A DNA stretch of 64,000 nt, taken from NCBI GenBank assembly GCA_036825195.1, contig DAISYQ010000002.1, forward strand, positions 62,001-126,000, given 5' to 3'. The DNA comes from UBA2210 sp036825195 (GTDB taxonomy: Bacteria; Desulfobacterota; Syntrophia; Syntrophales; UBA2210). This document shows positions 43,401-52,913 of the stretch, in pieces. Positions within the stretch are counted from its first letter, which is position 1. Each line of letters opens with the position of its first letter. Under the pieces are notes generated by a model. The model had not been told where the DNA came from and ran no database searches. It was given only the letters and a program-made list of their open reading frames with translations. The position numbers and the translations under genes were made by a program.

Positions 43401-46400
43401 ATGAAAACAATTAAGCAAAGAGGTTTTACCCTTATCGAGGTTATCGTAACCCTTGTCATTCTCGGTATACTTACGGCTGTTGCTGGGCTGGGTATAGTCA
43501 GGGCTACTCAGTCTTACCTTTTCACAAGGGACGTTTCATCAATCTCCCAGAAGGCCCAGGCCGCCATTGCGAGGCTCAACAAGACCTTTGTCAACATTTC
43601 CGATGTCAGTATTTCAGGTGGAACTCCTTCTGCTCAAGCGATTACGGTCGTAATAGAGAGAGACAATTCGTACATAACTGAGACGTATAATTTTTCAGGA
43701 AGCTCTCTGACGCTGACAATCAGTGGCACAACAAACACCCTTCTTGATGATCTTGATACCGGGACATCGGGCTTTGCGTATCTCAAAAATGACGGATCAA
43801 CCTGGACCACGTCGAGTGATAAAAAAGATCTCTCACGGATACAGGTCAATTTGACCATGAGTTCATCAGGGGGCAACACAGTGGGTTTTTCAGGCTCTTT
43901 TGTGCCCAGGAATATTTACAGGCCCGTTGAAATATCAGACTTTGGTTCCGGAAGTGGAGCCGCTATCCCGGATGTGAGCGGCTGCTTTATTTCTTCGCTA
44001 TCGGAAGGAAAACATACAGTAAAGTCGAAAGGCTATATACTGGCAGGAGCTCTTTTGATCCTGCTTTTGGCTTTGGTGGTAAGGAGAATAGCAATGAAAA
44101 AATCCGGCCAGCATGGAAGTGTCCTTATTGCCACTATCATCACCATTGTTGTTATGGGAATTCTTGGCGGTGCCATGGTATCCATGTTCAGCTCATCTTC
44201 CGTCGGCACGGTCACTCCTTCAATCAGTAACAGGGCCTATTACAATGCGGAGTCAGCATACAGGTATGTGCTATACTCTTTTTTGAACGCGGATGAAAAC
44301 AGCCGTTTTCAGACACTGAAAGATGATGTCAATGGGAAGACTCTTGTGCTTGATGGCGGCAATCAGGCGGAGATCGATATCGAGGCGTTCTGGTTTACCG
44401 CTGCCGGCAATCAAAACAATACCAGAACCTTGAGGGTGGAGTCTCCTATCTCTTATCCCAGTGATTATTGGAGTGGGAGCAGTATCCAGATACCGTCCAC
44501 AGGTCATATCAATGCCGAGGGACAAGACGATGGCAATCCCTTTTCTTACAGCGCTGTCAGCTATAATTCGGGAACCGGTGAATTCACCTTTAATCTGGAT
44601 AATAATATTACTGTAAGTGACGGTGATTCGATCTCTCTGGCATTTGAAAACTCAACCCTGACCTCCACCATCAATGAAGGGGATGATCTGTCCGTGGGAA
44701 GCGGGGGCAGTCTTGAATGCTGGCCGCGAAAAAATGGTGTTATTTCTCTTGTTACCAATTCAGGCGGGACCTATGTGCTGACATATGAGAGAGTGAACGA
44801 TGACAAGACCCAGCTTGTTAATGTCAACAGCGCGGCCGATTTTGCGGCCCTTCCATCAGGCGGTCTTCAGAATTACGGAGGGATAAAACAGGTTTGCCTT
44901 CAGCGCAATGCGAGAATAACCGCGACGGGCCATGCCGGAGGCAGTTCGGGGTCTTTTAATGCGGAACGACGGATTGTGTATTATCAGCCGTTGATCGAGG
45001 GAGTTATTGTAACCAAGCATGAATACACGGATAATTTTAATAATCTGAATAACTGGAGAACCGGCGGCGATGGTGAAACTGGCAGCCATGGAATCGTCAC
45101 GGTAAATGATGCCGGGGTCGAAAACGAAGACGGCGACAGTGCCATGACCGTGACCGCTACGGAATCCATAGACGGGCCGGTTTCCGGCATCTTCGCGGCC
45201 TATTATGGCAAGGGAGTCCAGGAAAGTCTCATTGAATATGACCCGGATGTGGCGGACTTCCAGGATATCTGGAACAAATCGGATGAAAAACTGAGCTATG
45301 AAGTTCAATGCAAGATATCATTTTCAGGAGTCAATGACAACGCCGACAATAATCCTCAAGGTACGTTCATGCCCGGCATCGTATTCCGGGCCCGTGAGTC
45401 TGAAACCTATTCGGGGGTAAAGGAGTATTACGGCCTTTCGTTTATGAGGGCGCTTTTTCAACAGGGTCAGGTGTCGAATCCCGACGCGGACGACATACCC
45501 GATCAATATCTATTCGAAAATCATGGTACTAATGATGAGATACCCAGTTCAGTCCTGGATGATATCTGTGTCGCCGATTACCAACCTTCACCCAGATGGA
45601 ATGATACCCCACCCATGAGCGGTGTCCCATACATGATCTTGTGGCAGCAGGCATTCGATTTTGATGAATGGGATGGTATCTGGATCAGAAATTCCGATCT
45701 GTATGTTGACTGGCTTGCGTATGTACCCTTGTGTGAGCTTACCCAGGTAACCATTTACCAGTATGAAGCGGAGACAATCCTGGGCGAGGACTCTGTCCCG
45801 TGCCAGCCCTGCGCTGCCTGTACCCCGAAGGAATGGACAAAATATTGGTGGGATTCACCCATAGGATACGGTTGGTTTCCGGATTGCTGCACCGAAAGGA
45901 CCCAAATCGCTTCGGGTGGTAGTTGGTTAAACCCTTGGCGTAGATACCGGTGTGATACCTATGACTGTACAGGTGATTGTTATGACGCCACCTGCTGCGG
46001 ATCCACACTCACATACCCTGAAGGGTGGTACCTGGGACCGATCCCCGGTGATCCGAGAACACCGAATGTCTATACAGCATACCGGGTTGCGGATCATGCA
46101 GAGTATGGTCAAATCCTGGAGCATGTAAATATCAATGTGAACGGAACTGATTTTGATGTCATAGGCAGTATCAACAACACGGTCTATCTGGTTAGGGATC
46201 CTTCGACATTTCATCAGCCCACAGGATACAGGGGAGATCCCATTGAAAACGCGGCATTTATTTTCCCCGATCAATCTGTTTCTTATCAGTTGGCTCACAA
46301 TTACAGAATCTACCTGAAGCCCTGGGTGACCGTCATGGCACGCATCATCGAAATGAAGGGGGATTTCTATGATGAAGATGGCTCAGGCTGCGGAAACAGC

Positions 46401-46844
46401 GCGGATGAGCGCGTTAATGTAATCCAGGCATGGTTCGGGGAACCGGGCACCTATCCCAGAGGGCAGATCAGGTGGCCCGATAAATACAGCTCAAGTTTCA
46501 GTGAAATGATCTGGCCGGACAATGCGTATACCAGCAAGATGGATGAAGTGAGGGCAGGTTGGTACACAAGTTCCAGGCGACTTGCCGGGAGAGGAGATGA
46601 CGAATACACAAACACCTCGGACAAACGGTCTCCCTATGTCTATACAAACCAACTTACCTCAGCCGGATATGACGGCTATTCTTCGGATAATCAACCCGCT
46701 GAAATCGGGCTACACACCTTCGGGATCGATGCAACAGGAGATGGAGAAGAGCACAAAGACAGAGTGTACTTTGACGATTTTGCTCTCAGGGTATTCGAGT
46801 ACGGGCAGGCTACCGGGGTCCTTGCGGGAGTGCAGAGTGAGTAG
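43401..46844 (+). CDS. Fused PilW-like and giant PilX-like minor pilin (set 2)
   Basis: 1147 residues in one open frame from ATG 43401. Residues 1-205 are a PilW-like prepilin (KQRG/FTLIEVIVTLVILGIL...). Residues about 197-231 hold VSGCFISSL, a second span (YILAGALLILLLALVV) and RR, a layout like C-terminal sorting tails. Then MKKSGQHGSVLIATIITIVV (from 232) begins a complete PilX-like protein of 916 residues, as encoded separately in set 1. An internal ribosome site precedes Met-232. The far part repeats the laminin-G-like region (YGLSFMRALFQQGQ) and has a Cys-rich insert near 793-875. It may be made as one chain, two proteins, or both. Confidence 0.8.
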   Translation: MKTIKQRGFTLIEVIVTLVILGILTAVAGLGIVRATQSYLFTRDVSSISQKAQAAIARLNKTFVNISDVSISGGTPSAQAITVVIERDNSYITETYNFSGSSLTLTISGTTNTLLDDLDTGTSGFAYLKNDGSTWTTSSDKKDLSRIQVNLTMSSSGGNTVGFSGSFVPRNIYRPVEISDFGSGSGAAIPDVSGCFISSLSEGKHTVKSKGYILAGALLILLLALVVRRIAMKKSGQHGSVLIATIITIVVMGILGGAMVSMFSSSSVGTVTPSISNRAYYNAESAYRYVLYSFLNADENSRFQTLKDDVNGKTLVLDGGNQAEIDIEAFWFTAAGNQNNTRTLRVESPISYPSDYWSGSSIQIPSTGHINAEGQDDGNPFSYSAVSYNSGTGEFTFNLDNNITVSDGDSISLAFENSTLTSTINEGDDLSVGSGGSLECWPRKNGVISLVTNSGGTYVLTYERVNDDKTQLVNVNSAADFAALPSGGLQNYGGIKQVCLQRNARITATGHAGGSSGSFNAERRIVYYQPLIEGVIVTKHEYTDNFNNLNNWRTGGDGETGSHGIVTVNDAGVENEDGDSAMTVTATESIDGPVSGIFAAYYGKGVQESLIEYDPDVADFQDIWNKSDEKLSYEVQCKISFSGVNDNADNNPQGTFMPGIVFRARESETYSGVKEYYGLSFMRALFQQGQVSNPDADDIPDQYLFENHGTNDEIPSSVLDDICVADYQPSPRWNDTPPMSGVPYMILWQQAFDFDEWDGIWIRNSDLYVDWLAYVPLCELTQVTIYQYEAETILGEDSVPCQPCAACTPKEWTKYWWDSPIGYGWFPDCCTERTQIASGGSWLNPWRRYRCDTYDCTGDCYDATCCGSTLTYPEGWYLGPIPGDPRTPNVYTAYRVADHAEYGQILEHVNINVNGTDFDVIGSINNTVYLVRDPSTFHQPTGYRGDPIENAAFIFPDQSVSYQLAHNYRIYLKPWVTVMARIIEMKGDFYDEDGSGCGNSADERVNVIQAWFGEPGTYPRGQIRWPDKYSSSFSEMIWPDNAYTSKMDEVRAGWYTSSRRLAGRGDDEYTNTSDKRSPYVYTNQLTSAGYDGYSSDNQPAEIGLHTFGIDATGDGEEHKDRVYFDDFALRVFEYGQATGVLAGVQSE
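44081..44096 (+). promoter_or_regulatory. Internal ribosome site and start for the PilX-like half
   Basis: AAGGAG at 44081-44086 lies 7 bp before an in-frame ATG at 44094. Translation from here gives MKKSGQHGSVLIATII, the exact equivalent of the set 1 PilX-like N-terminus. The site sits in the codons for VVRRIA of the upstream part, so a separate product is possible without any stop codon between the two. Confidence 0.55.
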
Positions 46845-46846
46845 TC

Positions 46847-47803
46847 TCAGAACGGCACAACTACCGCTTTACTTAACAGTGCTTTCTGGATATTGAAAAG
46901 TATCGGTATGATTGACATAAGCTGGACCCCAAGGGTTGCCATAAGGACGGCACGAAGCGGTACGGGGATTTTAACTCCCTCTGATCGCACATAAATCATT
47001 GCGATGACAACTACAAGATAAAGAGGCATAGTCACAGCAGCCGCATCAAAAAAGGTGATCGATCCCTGTAAAACGGTCAGCGCTGTAAAGGCTGCAATCC
47101 AAGTCAAACTACCCGTAATGACGGCTGTTCCGGCTTTTTTTACCTTTTTGTACAATCCGCTTTTAAACAACATTACCTGTGTCAGAAATGTACTGCAGCC
47201 AAGCCAGATCAGAGACATCCAGACATGGTTTGGCAGACGGGTCGAAATCCGTATTACTCCGGCTGATCCTTCTCTGCTGTAAAACCACTTGATGCCAAAC
47301 AAGGTCAACACAACGTGAAGTGCCAAAGTAGCAATGATTGCCTTTTTGACATTTCTGGTTAAAAAGAAACTGTAAACAAATACTCCAGTGTCTATTAATA
47401 TAATTTCCAGGAACTGAGGCTTATTCTTGGGATGCAGAAGGCAGGCGGAAAGAGAGTTTTTTACGATATCCAGGACGTCGGGATCGAGATACTTGAGCTG
47501 CAAAGGCTGACCTGTCAGATGTGCGTACAGTACGGGGATAAAAAAAAGCACCGCACCATAAAAAAGCCAGTTCAAATCCCTGAATTCGGCTTTGAGGATC
47601 AGGTGCAGGGTCAGCATCGCCCCCAGCATGGCCGATAGATACCAGAGCACATGATGTAAAAGTGTATAATACGAAAAAAGCTCCGCCTTTCCAAAGACAC
47701 CTGTTTCAAGATAACACCTGAGACCAGCGCAAAGGATAAAAAACAGAGGCGCAAAATATCTGAGAAAAGTGACGGGACTCATGGTTTTTAGAAAATTCCT
47801 CAT
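46847..47803 (-). CDS. Polytopic membrane protein of unknown function
   Basis: 318 residues with about eight predicted spans and short loops. No recognised motif. One loop (YLDPDVLDIVKNSLSACLLHPKNKP) is hydrophilic and could be periplasmic. It converges on the fused pilin gene with only 2 bp between their stop codons. The gene upstream encodes a UbiA-like prenyltransferase, with which it probably shares a transcript. Confidence 0.6.
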   Translation of the reverse strand: MRNFLKTMSPVTFLRYFAPLFFILCAGLRCYLETGVFGKAELFSYYTLLHHVLWYLSAMLGAMLTLHLILKAEFRDLNWLFYGAVLFFIPVLYAHLTGQPLQLKYLDPDVLDIVKNSLSACLLHPKNKPQFLEIILIDTGVFVYSFFLTRNVKKAIIATLALHVVLTLFGIKWFYSREGSAGVIRISTRLPNHVWMSLIWLGCSTFLTQVMLFKSGLYKKVKKAGTAVITGSLTWIAAFTALTVLQGSITFFDAAAVTMPLYLVVVIAMIYVRSEGVKIPVPLRAVLMATLGVQLMSIIPILFNIQKALLSKAVVVPF

Positions 47804-47822
47804 AGTTATGGTTTATTGAGAC

Positions 47823-47845
47823 TTTCCGCAACAAGATGCGGGAAA
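47823..47845. repeat. Hairpin related to the dispersed repeat
   Basis: TTTCCGCA and TGCGGGAAA (47823-47845) form a stem with a single bulge around 6 nt, in the 59-bp gap between the UbiA-like gene and the membrane protein gene. The CCGCAAC core recalls the dispersed repeat copies, but CTTCAA is missing. It may attenuate read-through. Confidence 0.4.
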
Positions 47846-47862
47846 GGCACTCACTGTGCAAT

Positions 47863-48768
47863 TCAACTGGTGATGAACTTCATATATAGTACGAAAATGA
47901 TTGATTCAGCTATCGCCACATTGATAATAAAACTATATATACGTTTACGATCTATATCAAAGATGTGAGATGTCCAAATTATCAGGATCGTCGATACAAT
48001 AAGTGTGGTGGAAAATAATGTTTCGCCCGCCGTCAACGGTATAAGATAAATCAGAACCAGTGTTATGAAAAGCATGAAAGATGAATAAACAAAAAGAGTT
48101 CTGCCCCATAAAGCATACAGGTTAACAATTCCTTCTAATCGGTCTTCGTCAATTTCTTCAATCTTCTTCAAGGGAATCACAGACAGACAATAAAGCTCGA
48201 TGACAAGAAACACGAAGCTTTCAGGCAGAGTACCATGGTTGGAAAAATAACCGATAAGCATCGGAATGACGAGGCCAAGACAGATAACAATGATGGAGGC
48301 ATAGGGCCTGTCCCGCATGCGTATTGGTTTGGCCGAATACAAAAGGCCCAGGACCGGCAAAAAAAGACAGAGCAGGATAGGAAGTGACGATTGAAAAAGA
48401 AGGAAAGGATAAATAAGAGAGATCGAAAGGAGCCCCATACTGTAGATAAAGGCGTGGCTGCGCATGATTCTGCCCGATGGTATGGGGCGGAACGGCTTTG
48501 ATATCTTATCTATATGGGAATCTGCCCAGGAATTAAAACTGTAGATAAAATTAACAGACACGAATGTCACAAACGCTGCGGCAATAACATCGTTAAGTGC
48601 TATGGTATTCGCGATCCCCGATCCCACAAGGAATGTTACGAACGAAATCAGGGTTGCGTCCGTGCGATAGAGACCCAGGTAATTAGCCGTCCGTCCCGGT
48701 GCCATAAAAGAAAAATACGATTTGAGATTATTCAACGACGATGCCTTTTCTAACGGTAACGATCTCAA
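47863..48768 (-). CDS. UbiA-family prenyltransferase
   Basis: 301 residues with about eight spans. The first Asp-rich motif is NSWADSHIDKISKPFRPIPSG (about 87-107), the N-x-x-x-D-x-x-x-D form that binds prenyl diphosphate through magnesium, and the second is KIEEIDEDRLEGIVNLYALWG. These place it in UbiA, nearer the digeranylgeranylglyceryl-phosphate/chlorophyll synthase-like branch than to 4-hydroxybenzoate transferases. No quinone genes are nearby, so the acceptor is unknown. Confidence 0.8.
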   Translation of the reverse strand: MRSLPLEKASSLNNLKSYFSFMAPGRTANYLGLYRTDATLISFVTFLVGSGIANTIALNDVIAAAFVTFVSVNFIYSFNSWADSHIDKISKPFRPIPSGRIMRSHAFIYSMGLLSISLIYPFLLFQSSLPILLCLFLPVLGLLYSAKPIRMRDRPYASIIVICLGLVIPMLIGYFSNHGTLPESFVFLVIELYCLSVIPLKKIEEIDEDRLEGIVNLYALWGRTLFVYSSFMLFITLVLIYLIPLTAGETLFSTTLIVSTILIIWTSHIFDIDRKRIYSFIINVAIAESIIFVLYMKFITS

Positions 48769-48806
48769 GAAATCGTTTTTGTTAGGGATGATAGGTGTGA
48801 CTACAA

Positions 48807-50027
48807 TCAGCGTTCGTATTCTCTAAAGAGTTCTTCTATGGGGACATGTTCGTCGATGGAGACGAATTCTTCTGTGTTCTTGCTTTCTTTTCCTCCCGCT
48901 GTCGTCTTCTCGACTTTTCCCCGTGGCTGATCCGTCGGTTCCGTACCGCGAGTGTGATCCTTCATAATAGATGAACGATAGGGGACGGTCTGTGATATTT
49001 CCGCGAAGGGGCGGAATACGCGGGCAGGGGGCACAAAGGTTGTTCGCGTGTTCAGAAATTCCTTTATGTACCGATCATGGGTAAACATTCCGTCGGCCTT
49101 TCCCATCTGAATGGAACTCTCAATCTGCTGGAGATGGTTTTCACGGATGAGCGATTTGACCGCCTGTGTACCGCGCAGGATCGAAAGCAGCGGAGCTCTC
49201 ACCTTGGCCTCATTGATATATACCAACTGCTGGACAACGAGCCAGGAAAGGGTGGATGCGAGTTGGTAGCGGACTTCGTTTTGTGCTTCGGGAGGAGCCG
49301 AGTTACACAGACGATAGATGGCTTCTTCCGCGTTTGTCGCGTGGAGGGTTGCAATAACGAGATGACCCGCTTCGGCCGCGTTTATACAGAGTCTCATGGT
49401 TTCGGGTTCTCTCAGTTCCCCTATGACTATGACATCGGGGTCCTCTCTCAGCGAGTCCATAAGCCCCCGTTCAAAGGAGCCGGTATGGGTGCCGAGTTCC
49501 CGTTGTTGAACGAAGGCTTTTTTCGAAAGAAAGCTGTATTCGATCGGATCTTCGATCGTGATGATGTGGCATGCACGTGAGGAATTGATCTCTTCTATAA
49601 TGGCCGCTATCGTTGTCGTTTTTCCCATGCCGGTGGCGCCGCAGATCAAAACAAGACCTGACGGAAGCTCGCATATCTTGTGAAGGGATGGGTGGAGGTT
49701 CAGTTCATCGATCGTAGGCGGTTTCCCGGGCAGGAGGCGGATGGCCAGGCCCAGGCCGCGGGTTTCGTTGAAGATATTCACACGCAGTCGTATGCCGTCG
49801 ATAGTTGTTGCGTAGTCCACAGAGTGACGCGTCCTCAGCGTATCAATCTGCTTCGGAGAGAGCAGTTTTCTCACGAGAGAGTCGACTTCCACGGGTGTCC
49901 ATTGTATGCTGTTATCGAATTTTATGATCCCCTTAGTGCGGGTGACGACCGGATGGCCGCTTGCCAGATGGATATCCGACGCCCCGACGGCGACGGAATT
50001 TTGAATCATTTCTCTGAATTTATTCAT
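48807..50027 (-). CDS. pilT: Pilus retraction ATPase PilT
   Basis: 406 residues. N-terminal SVAVGASDIHLASGHPVVTR is the PilT opening; Walker A GATGMGKTTT (about 130), Asp box IITIEDPIEYSF, Walker B with DPDVIVIGELREPETM and the His box AAEAGHLVIATLHA are intact. The AIRNLIRE motif that marks retraction ATPases reads AVKSLIRENHLQQIE. The last 60 residues form a charged, low-complexity tail absent from classical PilT. It is encoded apart from the main pilus locus and on the other strand, so retraction may be regulated separately. Confidence 0.9.
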   Translation of the reverse strand: MNKFREMIQNSVAVGASDIHLASGHPVVTRTKGIIKFDNSIQWTPVEVDSLVRKLLSPKQIDTLRTRHSVDYATTIDGIRLRVNIFNETRGLGLAIRLLPGKPPTIDELNLHPSLHKICELPSGLVLICGATGMGKTTTIAAIIEEINSSRACHIITIEDPIEYSFLSKKAFVQQRELGTHTGSFERGLMDSLREDPDVIVIGELREPETMRLCINAAEAGHLVIATLHATNAEEAIYRLCNSAPPEAQNEVRYQLASTLSWLVVQQLVYINEAKVRAPLLSILRGTQAVKSLIRENHLQQIESSIQMGKADGMFTHDRYIKEFLNTRTTFVPPARVFRPFAEISQTVPYRSSIMKDHTRGTEPTDQPRGKVEKTTAGGKESKNTEEFVSIDEHVPIEELFREYER

Positions 50028-50145
50028 GAATACCCCCTTTTACAATCTGTGGATCGACGTATTATGGTACTCAGGAAAGCTGTTGTATTAAATATGTCTG
50101 AATCGAGAATAAATCAAGGGGTTTTTAACCGTTAGTCTCCCGGTG

Positions 50146-51483
50146 TTATCCCATGCCCGCTGATTTGATCTTTTTCGCTATCTTTCGTACTTCCTCCATG
50201 GCTTCACCCTCATTGATTGTGAGGAGTCTGCGGTTTTTCATCACTGTCCTGCCGTTTATAATTACCGTCTCCACATCCGATCCACTCGCGGCATAGACAA
50301 TGTGAGAATATTCATCGTACAGGGGAGTAAGGTGCGGCTTGTTCAGACCCAGTATGGTGATGTCGGCCTTCTTCCCCGCTTCGATGGAACCTACTGCGTC
50401 ATCGAGGCCGAGAACCTTTGCGCCCTCTATCGTTGCCATTCTCAGAACCGTCCTCGCGTCCATGACGGTGGGATCCATGGATGAAACCTTGTGTACTCTG
50501 GCCGCCGTTCCCATTTCGCCGATCAGGTCGAGATCGTTGTTACTGGCGCATCCGTCCGTCCCGATCCCCACGGTGACCCCCTTTTTCAGCATTTCGGGAA
50601 TGGGCGCAATGCCCGCGGCCAGCTTCATGTTGCTTTCCGGTGCGTGCGATACCTTCACCCCTCGTTCCGCAAGGATGTCAATCTCTTCTCCGTCCAGCCA
50701 GATGCAGTGAACGGCGATAGTCCTGCTGTCGAGTAGATTCAGACCGCTAAGGTGCCGTACTGGTGTTTTGCCGTATCTGTTTTTGATACCGACAACTTCG
50801 TCCTGTGTTTCGGCAAGATGTATAAGAAACGGCACATCACTATCCCGCGTAATTTCCTTAATCATGCAAAGCGTTTCCGGTGAACAGGTGTAGGGCGCGT
50901 GGCAGAAGAGGGATGGATGTATCAGGGGTGAGGCACCTGACCATTTCCTGACGAATGCCTCCGCAACCGCGGCCCTTTTGGATGGGTCGGGAATATCCGA
51001 GGTCGGGAAGTCGGTGAATCCCTGAGATGGTACGCCCCTCATGCCGGCATCGATTGCCGCTTCGGCAACGCCGTCTTCAAAGAAGTATCCGTCGCAGAAA
51101 GTGGTCGTACCGGAAAGGATCATCTCGGCGATGGAAAGCATGGAGGTATGGTACACCATCTCCCTGTCGACGTATTGTGCCTCGGCAGGAAAGATATGAT
51201 TGTTCAGCCAGTCCATTAACGCCAGATCATCGGCCATGCCCCTGAAAGCTATCATGGGAAGGTGGGTGTGCGTGTTGATTAGACCGGGTATGATTACCGA
51301 CCCGGATGCGTCAATTGTCTCTTGATCGTCGTAACATATTGATTCTCTTCCCTTTTCCCTGAAGAAGAGTATGGTTCCGTTCCGTATCCCGATTACCGGA
51401 TTTTTCACGACCTTCATGTCATTCGACATGGTGAGGAGTGTCCCGCCTGTTATCAGTATGTCAAGAGTCTCTATTTCCTCCAC
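50146..51483 (-). CDS. Amidohydrolase, MTA/SAH deaminase type (copy 1)
   Basis: 445 residues. Metal-binding HxH in INTHTHLPMIAFRG (about 70), His in FLIHLAETQDEV, His in VSHAPESNMKLAAG and Asp in GIGTDGCASNNDLD, the TIM-barrel amidohydrolase set of MtaD/SAH deaminases, which deaminate 5'-methylthioadenosine and S-adenosylhomocysteine. It lies 42 bp downstream of a close paralog. Starts at ATG 51483. Alternative: another adenine-nucleoside deaminase. Confidence 0.85.
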   Translation of the reverse strand: MEEIETLDILITGGTLLTMSNDMKVVKNPVIGIRNGTILFFREKGRESICYDDQETIDASGSVIIPGLINTHTHLPMIAFRGMADDLALMDWLNNHIFPAEAQYVDREMVYHTSMLSIAEMILSGTTTFCDGYFFEDGVAEAAIDAGMRGVPSQGFTDFPTSDIPDPSKRAAVAEAFVRKWSGASPLIHPSLFCHAPYTCSPETLCMIKEITRDSDVPFLIHLAETQDEVVGIKNRYGKTPVRHLSGLNLLDSRTIAVHCIWLDGEEIDILAERGVKVSHAPESNMKLAAGIAPIPEMLKKGVTVGIGTDGCASNNDLDLIGEMGTAARVHKVSSMDPTVMDARTVLRMATIEGAKVLGLDDAVGSIEAGKKADITILGLNKPHLTPLYDEYSHIVYAASGSDVETVIINGRTVMKNRRLLTINEGEAMEEVRKIAKKIKSAGMG

Positions 51484-51525
51484 GTGTGTTCCTCTTTTCG
51501 CAGACTGAAGAATTGAATATCTGTA

Positions 51526-52854
51526 CTATTGGAGCTCCATGCTCCTTTTGATCCGCCGTGAGATTTCGTTGACCTTATCCATAACCTCACGTTCGTTGAT
51601 AGTGAGGAGTTTGCGGTCTTCCATGACGATCCTGCCGTTGATGATCGAAGTGATGACATCGGAGCCGTTTGCCGCATAGACGAGTGTAGAGTATTCATTA
51701 TACAGGGGGGTAAGGTGCGGCCTGTTCAGATCGACAATGATAATGTCGGCCTTCATGCCGGGTTTCAGGACTCCGATACTGGTATCCATCCCCAGAACCC
51801 GTGCCCCTTCGCAGGTCGCCATGCGGGTCACCGTCTGTGCCGGCATAACCGTCGGATCATATCTGACGACTTTTTCCAGCTTTGCCGCCGTATCCATCTC
51901 TTGGATCATATCGAGATTGTTGTTGCTGGCACATCCGTCGGTCCCGATTCCGACTACAACACCGTGTCGTAGCATGGTTGATACGGGGGCGGCTCCCGAT
52001 GCAAGTTTCATGTTGCTTTCCGGATTGTGTACGACCTTGCAGCCATGATCGGCGAAGATCCGTATGTCTTCTTCATCCATGCAGACGCAGTGGAATGCGA
52101 TAAATTTTTCATTGAGATAGCCCATATCCATGAGGAAAGAGGTTGCCCGCTTGCCGAGCTTTTCTTTCAGCTGTCTGACTTCGCCCTGGTTCTCAAGCAG
52201 ATGCGTTGCCAGAGGTACCTGGTACCGATCTGCGAGATCCTTGGCATCTTCGAGAAGGGAAGGGGAGCAGGTGTATAGGGAATGCGGTTCGACCATGATG
52301 TTGACCAGCGGATCGTCCATCCATTTTTCTATGAGCATCTTCGTGTATCGCAGGCCTTCTTCGGGCGTCTCACTGTTCGGTGACGGAAAGTCAAAAAGGA
52401 CTTCGCCGAGAAGGCAGCGCATTCCGGCCTCCTTTGCCGCACGCGCCGTTTCGTCCTCGAAGATATACATGTCGCTGAAGGTCGTTGTACCTGATTTGAT
52501 CATCTCGGCACAGGCAAGCATACTGCCCCAATAGGCCAGTTCCGAGTTCACATTTCTGGCTTCGGCGGGGAATATATAGTTGTTCAGCCAGTCCATCAGT
52601 TCCATGTCGTCGGCTATTCCCCTGAAGCAGGTCATGGCCGCGTGGGTGTGACTGTTTATGAGTCCGGGCATGGTCAGGCAGTTACGGGCATCTATGGTTC
52701 TTCGGCCTGAAAATCTCGTTTCTATCACTTCGGCCCTGTCGATACCGACAATTGTATCGCCGTCAATGGCGATGGAGCCGTTATGAATGATGGAATCTTC
52801 TGTATCCGATGTGAGGATTGTTCCTCCGGATATGATGATATCGACATCCTGCAT
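51526..52854 (-). CDS. Amidohydrolase, MTA/SAH deaminase type (copy 2)
   Basis: 442 residues with the same catalytic set: INSHTHAAMTCFRG, PLATHLLENQGEV, VVHNPESNMKLASG and GIGTDGCASNNNLD. The two neighbours align along their whole length and probably arose by tandem duplication, then diverged in the substrate loops (ETQDEV against ENQGEV; HAPESN against HNPESN). First gene of the pair. One may handle MTA and the other SAH or another purine. Confidence 0.85.
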   Translation of the reverse strand: MQDVDIIISGGTILTSDTEDSIIHNGSIAIDGDTIVGIDRAEVIETRFSGRRTIDARNCLTMPGLINSHTHAAMTCFRGIADDMELMDWLNNYIFPAEARNVNSELAYWGSMLACAEMIKSGTTTFSDMYIFEDETARAAKEAGMRCLLGEVLFDFPSPNSETPEEGLRYTKMLIEKWMDDPLVNIMVEPHSLYTCSPSLLEDAKDLADRYQVPLATHLLENQGEVRQLKEKLGKRATSFLMDMGYLNEKFIAFHCVCMDEEDIRIFADHGCKVVHNPESNMKLASGAAPVSTMLRHGVVVGIGTDGCASNNNLDMIQEMDTAAKLEKVVRYDPTVMPAQTVTRMATCEGARVLGMDTSIGVLKPGMKADIIIVDLNRPHLTPLYNEYSTLVYAANGSDVITSIINGRIVMEDRKLLTINEREVMDKVNEISRRIKRSMELQ

Positions 52855-52913
52855 CTCGGGGTATACCCTCCTTGATCTGAAAATTGTCTTTCGAATAGAA
52901 CAGCGAACGCATT

